From contig CM063500.1 of assembly GCA_032207245.1 (NCBI GenBank), forward strand, positions 80,394,786 to 80,458,785: a stretch of DNA of 64,000 nt. The letters run 5' to 3'. Numbering within the stretch: position 1 is the first letter of the stretch; each line of letters opens with the position of its first letter. The notes below the pieces were generated by a model that was not told where the DNA came from, did not search any database, and was given only the letters and a program-made list of their open reading frames with translations. Position numbers and translations under genes: made by a program. Below are positions 52,001 through 60,149 of the stretch, piece by piece. This DNA is from Pardosa pseudoannulata. Its lineage: Eukaryota > Arthropoda > Arachnida > Araneae > Lycosidae.

Positions 52001-55000
52001 GTAATTAGACTACTTTAATTTTAATTTATTTTGAATGTATTTTCCCAGTCATTACAATAGTATTTCAATATCACACAAATTTAAAATTCTTGCATTATTA
52101 AACTTTTTTAAGGATATTTTAAAATATGCCTTTATGATTTAATCAACATTTAAACAGATTTCAGAATGTATTAACAAGCAAACTTGATTATATAGTAAAA
52201 AAATGTTTTATTTTATTTTGTATTAGAAACAAATCTAAAATCTTGATAAATAATTAATCTTGACAGTCATTACTTTCATCAGTATTTTAAGTTAATAGCT
52301 GATAATTAAACTGAAAATTTGAAATTATTTTAAATTCAGAATTCATTTTAAGTGTAGAGATAGAAAAAAAAAATAATTACTTCTGATTCTGAGGGAGTAT
52401 TCAGTGTTCCTCCAACAACCTTTATCAATACTTTAAGAACCTTTAAAAAATATTTTTCTAATTGTACACGAGCATCAGATCTATTGAATAACAATGCACC
52501 TTCATCAGTTATAGGTTCAGATGCCACCTAGAAAGCAATTTAAAATTATAAAATAATACATGACAGAAAAAAAGTATGCAATTCCAATTTACTTCATTTT
52601 TATCTCAATGTCTTTTTAAACATTGCTTTATATGCAATTTTCAATACTTTCCGTTTGTCTATTTAAATTATTTTATTTTAAATTGCTATTATTTTTAAAT
52701 TATAGTATCTTTAATCTATTTCTACATAAGAATAGCTTAATTTCATATTTTTATTTCATTATTGTATGTACTTAACTTTTATTCTTATTACATCCTTTCT
52801 ATTAATTTTAATAACTATTTCAAACAGTACAATTTACTTTAGTTATATCATCTAAATACTATTGAATGAATGAATGAAATCATCTTTGGGGCAGCTCCAG
52901 GGGGGGGGGGGTCCCCAAAAACAGGGCACTGCAACCCCAGGTCTATTGCACCCAAACCCAAGAAAAAAAAAAAAAAAAAAAAAAAAAAAAGAAGAAGAAA
53001 AGAAAGAAAGGAGAAACAGATCACTAGGGCACCTTAGGATTGTGACACCCATGTTTACCTAAACTTGATTACCCTCTGTGGGGAGTCCCCTGATATAATC
53101 CCCAGGAGCAAGATATCTGGCTATAACCCTGGATGCTGGATACTTATTTTATCACTTTTCACATTATGCATGAGCTATATTTGGACTATTCTTTAACACA
53201 TGGATTATCTAAATACTCTATTTGTGTTTGCCAGTGCATATCCCTGGCTTTTTGAAAATGCCTGGAGTTTGGAGTCAAGATAAATATCCATGGATGGGAT
53301 AAAATCTGGGGAATTCATTTCACTATGTTATATCTTTGCAGGAGCACATTTAATGTAGTGCTCTGATAAACATATCAATAGTGGTTAAAAAAAAAAAAAA
53401 GATTAATTTGTCAAACACATTTGCACTTCTTAATACAGAATTGAGAAAATATTTTATGAAAGGGGATTAATTTTTATTAAATGTGACTTGCTCTGTCAGG
53501 GCCGTAACTAGGTCTTTTGTTACCCATGGTAAAAAACTAGTCTGCACCCCTACCACCAAATATAGTGAGAAAATATATAAACATGTTTCTTTTTTATATC
53601 AGAATGAACTCACAAAATATTTTGTTAATTTTTAAAAGTTCTTAGTATATTAAATTTTAATTTTTCTTTTATTTTCCTGATTAATACTTTAAATGTTTTA
53701 GAACACTATGGGGGTATTATTTTGCTGATAAACAAAAGTTTATTTGAGGGGAATACGTTCTATTTGTACGTTAAATTTTCATAAAATATCGACGAATTTC
53801 TACATTTAAATTTAGTTTTAATAAATTTAATAAATTCAAAATTTAAAACGTATACCCGGATTTATATTAAGGCATTTTAAGAGTTTCTGGCAAACATTTT
53901 ATAAGAATCTATCACAAGTTTAGTCTCTAGAAACATTTAAAATAAATAAATAAATAAATAAATAAAATAAAAATAAAATAAACACTTTGGATTTTATATA
54001 AAAAAATTATTTTTAAAGTTCTTATTCCTACTCGGGTCAAATCATCCTTTTTCAGATCCCATTTATATCACAGTGCGGAGCCCCTATAACTGATGCGCCC
54101 GTGGCAAATGAGAACTTTGCCACACCCTAGTTACAGCCCTGTGCTCTGTTATTTCTTACACACCCACAAGCCAAATTTTTGGGGAAAGGTTCAAGAGCTA
54201 GTCACTTCCCTGCCTATGTCCCTGAATGGTAACATTAATCAAAAACAACCTAAACTGTTTATTCTTTCAGCTTAAATATACATTTTTCTGTGCAAACTAA
54301 TTCTGTTCAAGTAAATTATACATGAAAGAAAGGAATGGAGTAGGGTATTATTATGTCAACACTAAATTACTCCATAACCGCCAGCAAGACTACTGTGATT
54401 TTTCTGGTGAATTTAGTTGATCTATATATACTCAGGTATTAGCATAAAAAATTTTATTCATGCCCACAAGTGAATTAGAGGGTAAGGCATATTAGTTTAT
54501 AAATAAAATGGAACTGTTTGATTTAACCTCATTAAAAGTTAATCAGTACCAGTAACTCAAAATATATACAATATACTAACCATTTGCATAAACAGTAAAT
54601 TTAAAATTTTATTTATACTTCTAGACTTTGATGCACTTGGACCAAAATCCTGGATATTAGATAAAGGATCACTTAACCGTCTCCTCCTAATTTGGAAAAG
54701 AAAATATAACATTAGATTCAAAGAACAAAGGCTCTTTATAATTTTAAGAAATGAGACATTTCCATTACTACCTATAAGTAAAACATAAGACTTAGTTATT
54801 TTATACAAATTTAGGAGATTCTTAAACTATTGACTAGTAATTAACAGAAAAAATTAAAAGATATTAATAGAAAAAAATTATAATTTAGTGCTTTATTTAT
54901 GTTTTACACATCTATATGTAGTTTATAGGTAAGATGTATCCTTTAGGAAAGCAGTAAAACAACCATGAATTTAGATTAATTAGATATTACTGCATGAATT

Positions 55001-57661
55001 ACACACCTAAACATATCCTGCAAAACAAGTATTTAATTTCTATAAAAGGGGTGGGGGCAAACAATTATTCAAAAAACAAACAATGCAGACTCTCTTCCAA
55101 AAAATAGACATAATTTTCAATCAGTGATAAAGACAATGAATTCCACAGAAAACTAAAATTGTCCTTTGTAAAGTAAGACTGATGCTTTACATAAGTAATA
55201 CTTATTATGACAAACAAAAGTATAACTGATTAAAAAAAACTGATAAAAATTGAATTTAGTTTCATGATAGTGATTGTAATGCCATATTTTCTCAAGTTAT
55301 TATAGAATAATTTTCTAGTGAATTCATAATAAATAAGCTGCTGTCTAACTATTGTGCCATAACATGTGTTAAGACTAATAATCCTTCAATTAGGAGAAAA
55401 TAAATTAACTGATAAAAACTATTTCAAATTATGTAATCATATATTAGGTAAGTAATCATATTTTTGGCAATGAAGTATTCCCTTCTGTACTGTAAAATAA
55501 TGCCTTTTTTTAGAAAAAAAAAATATCACCTCAAAGTTTATATAAACAAATGAATTCTGAAGGTAAAAAACTCCAGGACAAGAACTATAAATTTGTTATT
55601 GAGGTGAAACAAAAAAAATCATCACACTTAAAGAAAAGCACTTCAGTTAAATATACATCTTTATATAAAATTATTGCTTTTATACATGTTCAAAAAATAT
55701 TATATGCTGAAAATAGTTGCAAAATTGTTCAAATGTGTATATTGAACAACATTTAATGAAAAGTGTTGGTACTCTTCTTTAAAACTATATATTTATATGA
55801 GAATTAACTCTGTTTGTGATGCTTTTATTTTTATAAATATTTTGCATGGGTATTAATAAAAAAAAGCCAAAAAGTTTTAACAGGAAGGAACAAAAAAGTC
55901 AGGCACAAATTTGTTCATAAGAAATATATCAAATAAAGATACAATTATTCTACATTTAATTTTTTTAAAAATTAAGCTTTTGACTAAATAGAAGTATCTA
56001 GATTAAATATATGCATCTTGTATCTAAGTTGTATGTTGCTCTTTAAGAAAATTTCACTTGAACACCTACATAAAAATATTTTTGATTAAATATATAAATA
56101 TTATAATATTTCCTCCTGCCATAAGGATTGCTGCCAATAAAAACATTGTCAACTACTAAAAAATTGCTAAAACTTGTTTTTGGATAGTATCCATATATAA
56201 ATACATTCTGGATTAATGTAGTATTAAGTAAAATATATAGTAATATTTGTAAGTAATATACAGTGATATTTTTGAGAACTCAAATTGTAAATAATACATT
56301 TACAGTGTTTAAAAAGAGAACAGAGCATGAAGTTATCCCTCAAAAACATTACAAGAAACTAAAATAAAAGTTAACTAGTTATCATCCAATACAAAATGTA
56401 TTTAAAAACACAACTTGAAAAAATGCTATAAAATCATTGATACTGATCACATAAATTTGATTTAAATTAGGAAAAAAATTACTAGTGAAAAACAACAGAA
56501 TTTCATAAATTATTTTGCCAGGTTGTAATGTAATGTCAATTTGCTGTTTGTGTTTACATAAAAACCAGTATAAAGTATAATGAGCTTCCAATAAAGTGAT
56601 TTAATAAATAAAAATAGGAAAAATTAACATTATTTCTAAATTTTCAGTACAAAAATATAATTTAAATTTCAATACAAAGGACTTACTTGTTATACTGCTT
56701 GAAATCAAAATCTTTATCAACAAACTCAAGCGATAAACTTTTACCCCAGTTTGAAGACTGGAGTAAATTATCATCAGAAAAATTGTTATCCTACAACAGA
56801 AAATTACATAAAATAAATTTTATTATAAAAACATATCACCTAATTTATATATTACATATGTACATTAAATTAAAGTATTTAATATGAAATAAAACATTGA
56901 TAAATGTAAATATTTTGAAATAAATATGCATACCTTTTATATTTATATAAAAAAATATAAAAAAGCAATTTTTAAATTACCAATTCAATGTAGAGTATCT
57001 TTTTATATCATTAATATATATTACATGTGCTAATTGCAATCCTAAATCTAAAGGCTATTTTTATTAAGGGAGGTTAACAAAAATGGAACATGAATACTCA
57101 CAAAAGTACATTGCAAAAACAAATTCATAAGTTAAGAGGATTTGAAATGCAAGTTACTTTAGTGATGCTTATCATGTTAAATATTTTAAATGCCTATGTC
57201 TGATTACTTTAATTAAAATAAATTTTAAACAAATAATTTGAACAGGGATAACTTGCTCTCCCCCTCACCCCATAAACAAATATATTTCTGTGGATTGATC
57301 TTACACACTAGTTTTACAGCTTAAAAATAAACAAATAAAAATCAAACATGCTTGTAAATGGTACAATAAATTGAAAACTTTAAAGTAATATATTATGAGC
57401 AAATTTACTGTTTGTAATTTTCTAATTCGCACACTTTATTTAAAACTGAAAAAGATGCATCTTAGCACCATTTGTACTTTTAAATGACTTCAAGTTTAAA
57501 TAACATTGGATTCAAACCAAAATATAATCTGCCAGGGATATATTAAACTCCTAAAATTAGTTTAGAAGTTTTGTTGCTGTCATATGGTCATGAGAACAAA
57601 CCACTATTTTGAATCAAAGTTTACTTACAGAAAAAAGAAATGACAGTGTTTCAAACACCAT
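30936..57661 (-). CDS. GCN1: GCN1-like HEAT-repeat protein, C-terminal-only form (13 exons, ~675 aa)
   Basis: Exons, in coding order, are 57661-57629, 56790-56687, 54686-54581, 52527-52381, 48816-48550, 46798-46685, 43926-43684, 41943-41756, 41668-41457, 37765-37620, 36633-36529, 32688-32473 and 31082-30936. All junctions are GT-AG and every phase agrees, giving 2,028 nt. From about residue 100 to the end it follows the GCN1 C-terminus: LNTPSESE, then HAAIVLL-SYC, WDAVNAVIKKL, then LPGLRNPEGVSSIL, KALQQVI, then AAACLGTMCG, HGRSLAL and a VLRDLKELS tail. GCN1 is a cytoplasmic ribosome-bound activator of the eIF2alpha kinase GCN2. The region kept here overlaps its GCN2 RWD-binding segment. About 2,100 N-terminal residues of the usual ~2,670 are missing, including the eEF3-like part. 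The first ~80 residues are Asp/Asn/Ser-rich and carry KRRRLS (K46-S51). A decoy or modulator of GCN2 is inference. A gene start missed far upstream is the main alternative. Confidence 0.85.
31653..31860. mobile_element. Fragment of the CAGGGTTCCC hAT-like family
   Basis: Starts gcagggtacccactcttatt and shares ttataaggacctacttgaaa and caaggcatgttcaataaatg with 47739-48446. It lies in the last intron of the GCN1-like gene. Confidence 0.6.
32473..32688 (-). CDS. GCN1: GCN1-like exon 12
   Basis: Residues 556-627, phase 0 at both ends. TSLNHTSEDVNQTFVSTINF aligns with the family's CLQNPSSDIRLVAEKMIW block, and YGLKKGSSRLRESCQYALVA with the last HEAT helix pair. The donor is caggtaatt and the acceptor tttttag. 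Confidence 0.85.
33650..33880. mobile_element. Short piggyBac-like MITE
   Basis: TTAA lies on both sides (33646-33649 and 33881-33884). The ends are tcctctgacagac and gacagtcagaggg, an imperfect inverted repeat. The TTAACCCTCTGAC form is typical of piggyBac-type ends. A lone matching end occurs near 51637-51654. Confidence 0.7.
33955..34012. repeat. (TA)n microsatellite
   Basis: About 28 TA repeats in an intron of the GCN1-like gene. Confidence 0.95.
34722..35036 (+). mobile_element. Possible 5' LTR of a retrotransposon
   Basis: The block begins TGTGACGAAG and ends CTTCACA. It contains AATAAA (near 34970) followed by a T-rich U5-like part. It is followed by gcatgggacccatgcgaa, whose TGG could be a primer-binding site complementary to a tRNA CCA end. 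No second LTR, target duplication or gag/pol was found. Confidence 0.38.
35135..35260. repeat. AT-rich palindromic cluster
   Basis: Alternating tatata runs with repeated tatatatggaa and its complement ttccatatata can fold back. Probably microsatellite-derived. Confidence 0.5.
35690..36055 (-). mobile_element. Deleted hAT copy related to 14066-15190
   Basis: It matches 14066-14860 in reverse. There is a cagggtaggcatgatttaaa end (minus strand, near 36050), the segment around ctgtctttggaat, gtacctacccctactac, and a RQFSSFGVVHSS transposase scrap at about 35700-35755. Most of the interior is deleted. It sits in an intron. Confidence 0.68.
36529..36633 (-). CDS. GCN1: GCN1-like exon 11
   Basis: Residues 521-555, phase 0. 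VEVVLNGVKACGYYM matches the IAVSGVRGMGFLMRH block of GCN1. The donor is tatgtaagt and the acceptor tttatag. Confidence 0.85.
36681..37320 (+). mobile_element. Tigger/Jerky-type transposon relic
   Basis: Begins with caataaaactcgtttacaac and gagctcggatttaacg, typical of Tigger-type ends. It contains the transposase fragment at 36912-37175. No right terminus was found. It is inserted in an intron. Confidence 0.6.
36912..37175 (+). pseudogene. Tigger/Jerky DDE transposase fragment
   Basis: The frame includes AIEFLPPNSTFVIQPMDQGV followed by IRSFKCHF. This is the highly conserved LPPN-T-x-x-QPMDQGV motif near the last acidic residue of pogo/Tigger DDE transposases. Only this core is open; sequence before and after is broken. 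It was a DNA-transposition enzyme and now lies in an intron. Confidence 0.85.
37620..37765 (-). CDS. GCN1: GCN1-like exon 10
   Basis: Residues 472-520. It starts by completing a split Asp codon and ends QADN before gtatgt. HGRSLALMVALKEAP is the clearest match to GCN1 (HGRSLALSVAVNVAP). Confidence 0.88.
39060..39910. mobile_element. Possible Helitron-like element (weak)
   Basis: A tctatatatacaaaatcc start preceded by A (39073) resembles a Helitron 5' end. Near the other side are a stem-like cccagactgaaggttggg and a ctag near 39899, but the base after CTAG is C instead of T. Tentative only. Confidence 0.25.
40330..40890 (+). pseudogene. Non-LTR retrotransposon RNase H relic
   Basis: Pieces in shifting frames read DAELYAICMAIRVIE, then ILQSIPSHCDVPGNEHVDA. 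They match RNase H motifs of Jockey/R1-type elements (a catalytic E in the AE-x-x-AI helix, then the W-x-PSHxGIxGNExAD box). The final catalytic Asp is preserved in HVDA, but frameshifts and stops break the gene. It lies in an intron. Confidence 0.75.
41457..41668 (-). CDS. GCN1: GCN1-like exon 9
   Basis: Residues 401-471. It opens by completing the split Gln codon, then VKGLHLLRYVLKHA and VRIAAAACLGTMCGPF. These match the family's MLQALRFVIQGAG and TRISSAGCLGELCAF HEAT repeat. Confidence 0.88.
41698..41721. repeat. (TA)n tract inside an 87-bp intron
   Basis: About 12 TA repeats in the short intron 41669-41755 between exons 8 and 9. Confidence 0.9.
41756..41943 (-). CDS. GCN1: GCN1-like exon 8
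   Basis: Residues 339-400 plus two bases. VGKLLNTYYPELMCILLQTV and LRSVTALSYLVRFYDKLDEL align with the family's ALKPFLPQLQTTFTKAL and LKAADALGKLISIHIKVD. The acceptor is ttgtag and the donor cagtaagt. Confidence 0.88.
42394..42522 (-). repeat. SINE family 1, internally deleted copy
   Basis: The body matches 28777-28953 (tttggagcactattgtctac versus one-base variants). The B-box segment is lost between gtggaat and ttggccatcactc. Confidence 0.75.
43684..43926 (-). CDS. GCN1: GCN1-like exon 7
   Basis: Residues 258-338, phase 0. GVSSILSVYEQAIFKGT, AAKALQQVI and VEALKPYICKIT match the GVTSILPVLREGVLTGS, AAKALGLVI and ADALRPSVVSIT blocks of GCN1. The whole HEAT unit is present. Confidence 0.9.
44748..45020 (+). 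repeat. tRNA-derived SINE, family 2
   Basis: Head with an A-box-like ttgggatagcactttgcg and B box gaggtttgatccctgg. A conserved body follows (ggttgactcagcctttcatc). Two short ttctgtgtaa repeats lie near the middle, and the end is GC-rich. A second copy in reverse lies at 60781-60930. Confidence 0.75.
46383..46456 (-). repeat. tRNA-derived SINE head or tRNA pseudogene, family 3
   Basis: Minus strand: A box tagctggtagagcag and B box ggttcaaatcc about 40 bases apart. The acceptor stem does not pair well and no anticodon loop is convincing. A SINE remnant is more likely than a gene. Confidence 0.6.
46685..46798 (-). CDS. GCN1: GCN1-like exon 6
   Basis: Residues 220-257, phase 0. It reads KLKFSDQMKILHDVSLAV to LPGLRNPE and aligns with GCN1 KLDAGNQLALIEELHKEI to VPGFCLPK. 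The acceptor is atttag and the donor gaggtgatc. Confidence 0.88.
47335..47672 (-). repeat. tRNA-derived SINE, family 4
   Basis: Minus strand starts ggtcacttagcaaatacaac with B box gggttgtgagtttgatgc, followed by a moderately GC-rich body to about 47335. Open frames across it on both strands are by-products. Confidence 0.6.
47739..48446. mobile_element. hAT-like element, CAGGGTTCCC family, longest copy
   Basis: Left end agggttcccactcttttccc, then repeated ttaaggactttttaaggac. The right end is gcagccgcaacatccctg. The ends are inverted only over agggt/atccct, and no duplication is visible. Relatives lie at 25459 and 31653. A 110-residue frame at its right side has no family match. Confidence 0.5.
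48550..48816 (-). CDS. GCN1: GCN1-like exon 5
   Basis: Residues 131-219, phase 0. VLAYCGNVLLEVTADLDSAT, then FKHAAIVLLSSYC, and LKYLWDAVNAVIK. The equivalents in GCN1 are NCQAVILSVEDDTGHR, MRQAAAIILNIYC and LEESWDALNAITK. This is within the part of GCN1 assigned to GCN2 binding. Confidence 0.9.
48956..49723. mobile_element. hAT-like element with near-perfect 8-bp duplication
   Basis: Flanks are ggtttata (48948-48955) and tgtttata (49724-49731), 7 of 8 identical. The left end is cagggtatctgcc with repeated catgactttcc. The right end is ccaggtgtgcggaaacca, with opposed catgattttcc and catgactttcc. No transposase. Intronic. Confidence 0.62.
52381..52527 (-). CDS. GCN1: GCN1-like exon 4
   Basis: Residues 82-130, phase 0. 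VASEPITDEGALLFNRSDAR, then YFLKVLKVLIKVVGG and LNTPSESE. The last part aligns with the GCN1 run GVILPAVMLALKEKLGTPDE. This is where similarity to GCN1 begins. Confidence 0.82.
52895..53110. repeat. G-run, GC-rich segment and poly(A), possible SINE
   Basis: A run of 12 G, then agggcactgcaaccccaggt, then about 28 A and a GA-rich tail. It may be the 3' end of a retroposon. No polymerase III boxes were found. Confidence 0.3.
53497..54141. mobile_element. hAT MITE copy 1 with perfect 8-bp duplication
   Basis: Inverted ends cagggccgtaactagg and cctagttacagccctg, flanked by tgctctgt on both sides (53489-53496 and 54142-54149). A related copy is at 60150-60777. Both contain accaaatatagtgagaaaat-like and cagatcccatt blocks. 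No coding capacity. Confidence 0.9.
54581..54686 (-). CDS. GCN1: GCN1-like exon 3
   Basis: Residues 47-81. After completing the split Lys codon it reads RRRLSDPLSNIQDFGPSASK and SINKILNLLFMQM. It is disordered-looking, then amphipathic. No GCN1 match is evident. RRLS fits a basophilic kinase site. Confidence 0.72.
56687..56790 (-). CDS. GCN1: GCN1-like exon 2
   Basis: Residues 12-46. DNNFSDDNLLQSSNWGKSLS and VDKDFDFKQYN are acidic and Asn/Ser-rich with no HEAT pattern. Good acceptor (gttgtag) and donor (aagtaagt). Phase-compatible with either candidate first exon. Confidence 0.7.
57629..57661 (-). CDS. GCN1: GCN1-like candidate first exon a
   Basis: ATG in an AAACAATGG context, then VFETLSFLFS and a consensus donor tctgtaagt. 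An in-frame TAA lies 18 nt upstream and no acceptor intervenes, so translation would start here. It gives the 675-residue form. Confidence 0.55.
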
Positions 57662-57847
57662 TGTTTTTATTAAACGCGTTTATACAGTGTGTGTTATAAC
57701 CCTAACACGATGAGGTAAACTAACTGACTCTAGTTTTTATTTAACCGCCCCATTACCGTTCTATTAAAAAAGCTTTGTGATTTTTTTTTTCACATCTGGA
57801 GAATTTTATACACCTTAAAGACATAAAATGAAAACAATGATACACAC

Positions 57848-57913
57848 TTCGGCTACATCAACCCATACACCGACTGACGGAAATTCAGAATTATTTGCCT
57901 CTGATTCAGTCAT
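57848..57913 (-). CDS. GCN1: GCN1-like candidate first exon b (alternative start)
   Basis: ATG at 57913-57911 opens MTESEANNSEFPSVGVWVDV then AE before a gtgtgt donor, phase 0. Joining it to exon 2 gives a 686-residue protein whose acidic, Asn/Ser-rich leader is continuous in character with exon 2. The donor is weaker than that of exon a. It could instead be part of the 5' leader. Confidence 0.42.
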
Positions 57914-58102
57914 ACTGATCAATAAAACAAACGATAACGGAAATCAAAACACAATTTATAATAGGTAAATCTAACATTAATTGTAAATATTAAAATAAAT
58001 CACGCGTAAATCAAATTTGGCGCTTTGCAGTTCATTTGTACAACATTCTGACCAACCAAAAATATCCAGCAATCAGATTGAACAATAAGCAACAATGATG
58101 TA

Positions 58103-58108
58103 CACGTG
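58103..58108. promoter_or_regulatory. E-box CACGTG, proximal
   Basis: Palindromic CACGTG within the CpG-containing region, 44 bp from the CRE. A second identical E-box lies at 58202-58207. CACGTG is bound by bHLH-Zip factors such as MYC/MAX, USF and TFEB/MITF. Confidence 0.4.
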
Positions 58109-58151
58109 ACACCGCCACATACGAACTCGCATTCATTGGATAGTTTATGCA

Positions 58152-58159
58152 TGACGTCA
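58152..58159. promoter_or_regulatory. Perfect CRE palindrome TGACGTCA
   Basis: A full consensus CRE, bound by CREB/ATF-family bZIP factors. It lies about 240 bp upstream of the ATG at 57913 and about 490 bp upstream of that at 57661, inside the CpG-containing region. An ATTGG (reverse CCAAT) box lies nearby at about 58135. Confidence 0.5.
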
Positions 58160-58201
58160 CATTCGGTATCAAAATGTAAACAATACAGTACACATAGTCT
58201 A

Positions 58202-58207
58202 CACGTG
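58202..58207. promoter_or_regulatory. E-box CACGTG, distal
   Basis: Second CACGTG, 42 bp on the far side of the CRE, so the three palindromes are spaced almost symmetrically. Function is inferred only from position. Confidence 0.38.
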
Positions 58208-58400
58208 GTAAATTACTCAAATTCGAGCAATCTTTATGTATGTCGTTATTCTGTGTCTTTCTGGAGAGGAAAATGGAAAGTGAGAGTTCATTTACTGCTA
58301 ATTTTTTTTATCTGTCCGGAGAAACGTCATAATAAATTTCCACCACCGAAGTCGCTTATGTATGAGTAAATACGTGATGAATGGCTCAGCATCTGACTTA

Positions 58401-60141
58401 CGTTCAAAAACAAGAAGAAAATTTTACCTTAGAGCTAAAAATTTAGCATTAACCGAAAAAGATGTAATTATTCCATAAACTCAATGAAATAGTACATACA
58501 AAATGGTTAAAAGACTAAAATATAGCTTTTATATATTTTAAAGTATTAAGCACATTCCTTTAAATTATGCCAAATTTTCTTAGTGCTGCCTTGATACAGT
58601 TTATCTTTGTAAAATTTTTGGAAAATATCCCATACAAAAAAATATAATGCTTTCGATTTCATATTTATCATAAAGCTATGGTAGTTTACATCACTGTTTT
58701 TAATTATCATAACTAAAAAAATTTTTAGATAATGTACAAACATCATAGTATTTTAAAGAAAAGCTTAATAAGCAGAAATTGGTATTATATAATTTTAACA
58801 AAAGGACAAAGAGATAAATTTAAGATACGATTAAGCACATCTAGCAGTCTCTATAAAAAATACTTTTAAAAAATTAAGTTTGGATTACATTTTTTTAATT
58901 AACCTAAAACTTTTATTTTTAAATAAAGGGTACAATAAATTACAAGATGTGATTCAAAATTTATTACAAATGAGCACATTTACAAAAACTTATAAAAGTT
59001 TCTAACAATAATCAGCAGCCAAGCTTTGTTTTCTTTTTCATCCTGGTATATTTTTTAAATATCAATTACCTGTTTTATTAATTTTGTTTAAATATTCAAA
59101 ACAATAATTAGAACCATAAATCAGTCCCATATATGCATTTAAAATAAGTTATTGAAAAAATATATGTAATTTTTAAATTTTGTTCTTAGTAAAATCCTTG
59201 CAAAATTAATATGAAGAAAAAAGAAAATTTTGATTTCATTTATTCAAGAAAAAGAATAATTCTTGGCTGGTCTAATAAGATTATTCCAACTTTTAAAAAA
59301 ATTTTATAAAATAAAATATAAGTAGAATAAATTGGATTACACATATATTAAGGAAAAAGAACAATTCTTGTATATAGTAATATACTTCCAAAAAGCTACA
59401 TAAAATATTAAAAATGCTTCTATAAATATATGACATCACACCCATTTGAAGTATTGAACAAATTCCATTTTAAAGTTTTTTAAGTATCATGCTGTGTAAT
59501 GTTTCAAAACTTTTTAAATGCTTGATAATGAGGATACTCTTCTAAGTATTTTGTTTAAGAGTAATAATGCACATATTTTTCATCAAAATAGGAAAATATC
59601 GTAGTTAGAACATAGAAAGTTTATTTAAGACTGACATCTAAACAGGTTTGAAATTTTAATCTTTGTATAAACCATGTATGTAAAATTTTACCAGAGATGT
59701 AAATCACAGGCATAGTAGACCCAAACAATTAGTTTGGAATTAGGTTTTTTTTTTTTTTTTAGACGAGTTATATAGTCATGAGAACAAAGCACTATTTTGA
59801 ATAAAACTCATTTAATCTTCTGTAAATAGAAAAGACCAATGCATATAAAAAGGAATAATTTTAGTAAAAAAAGCAAAGCAGATAAATGTTTTTAAACAAA
59901 AGAATAAAAAAGTTCTCTAATCTGATATCTTTACATAACTGTTTATTTTATATATAAAATAATATTGCTTTTTTTTTTTCCCTCATATAAATACTGTCAG
60001 ACCTCTATTTAACAAAGTCACTCCTCTCTCCAGAACTATAGCCTAACTTAGAAGCCATGACCTATGGTGCCAGTCTGTGTTTTTGAGACCAAGGGCTCTG
60101 GAATGTGGAGCATATGTCAAGGCTAGCTAGTCAACCTTATA
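58401..60141. other. AT-rich intergenic gap
   Basis: No gene recognised. A short block near 59770-59800 resembles 57585-57615 beside the first exon. Confidence 0.4.
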
Positions 60142-60149
60142 TGGAATCC

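Larger units (their letters stand above)
57662..58400 (-). promoter_or_regulatory. Promoter-like CpG-containing region of the GCN1-like gene
   Basis: CpG dinucleotides, scarce in most of the right half, cluster here (cacgcg, gacgtc, cacgtg, ccgcca, cgtcat). This sits at the 5' side of the gene. It contains the CRE at 58152-58159 and two CACGTG E-boxes. No TATA box was assigned. Confidence 0.5.

Noticed and set aside
52852..53062. Lys/Glu-rich and Phe-rich frames
   Set aside because: They arise from poly(A)/GA low-complexity sequence.
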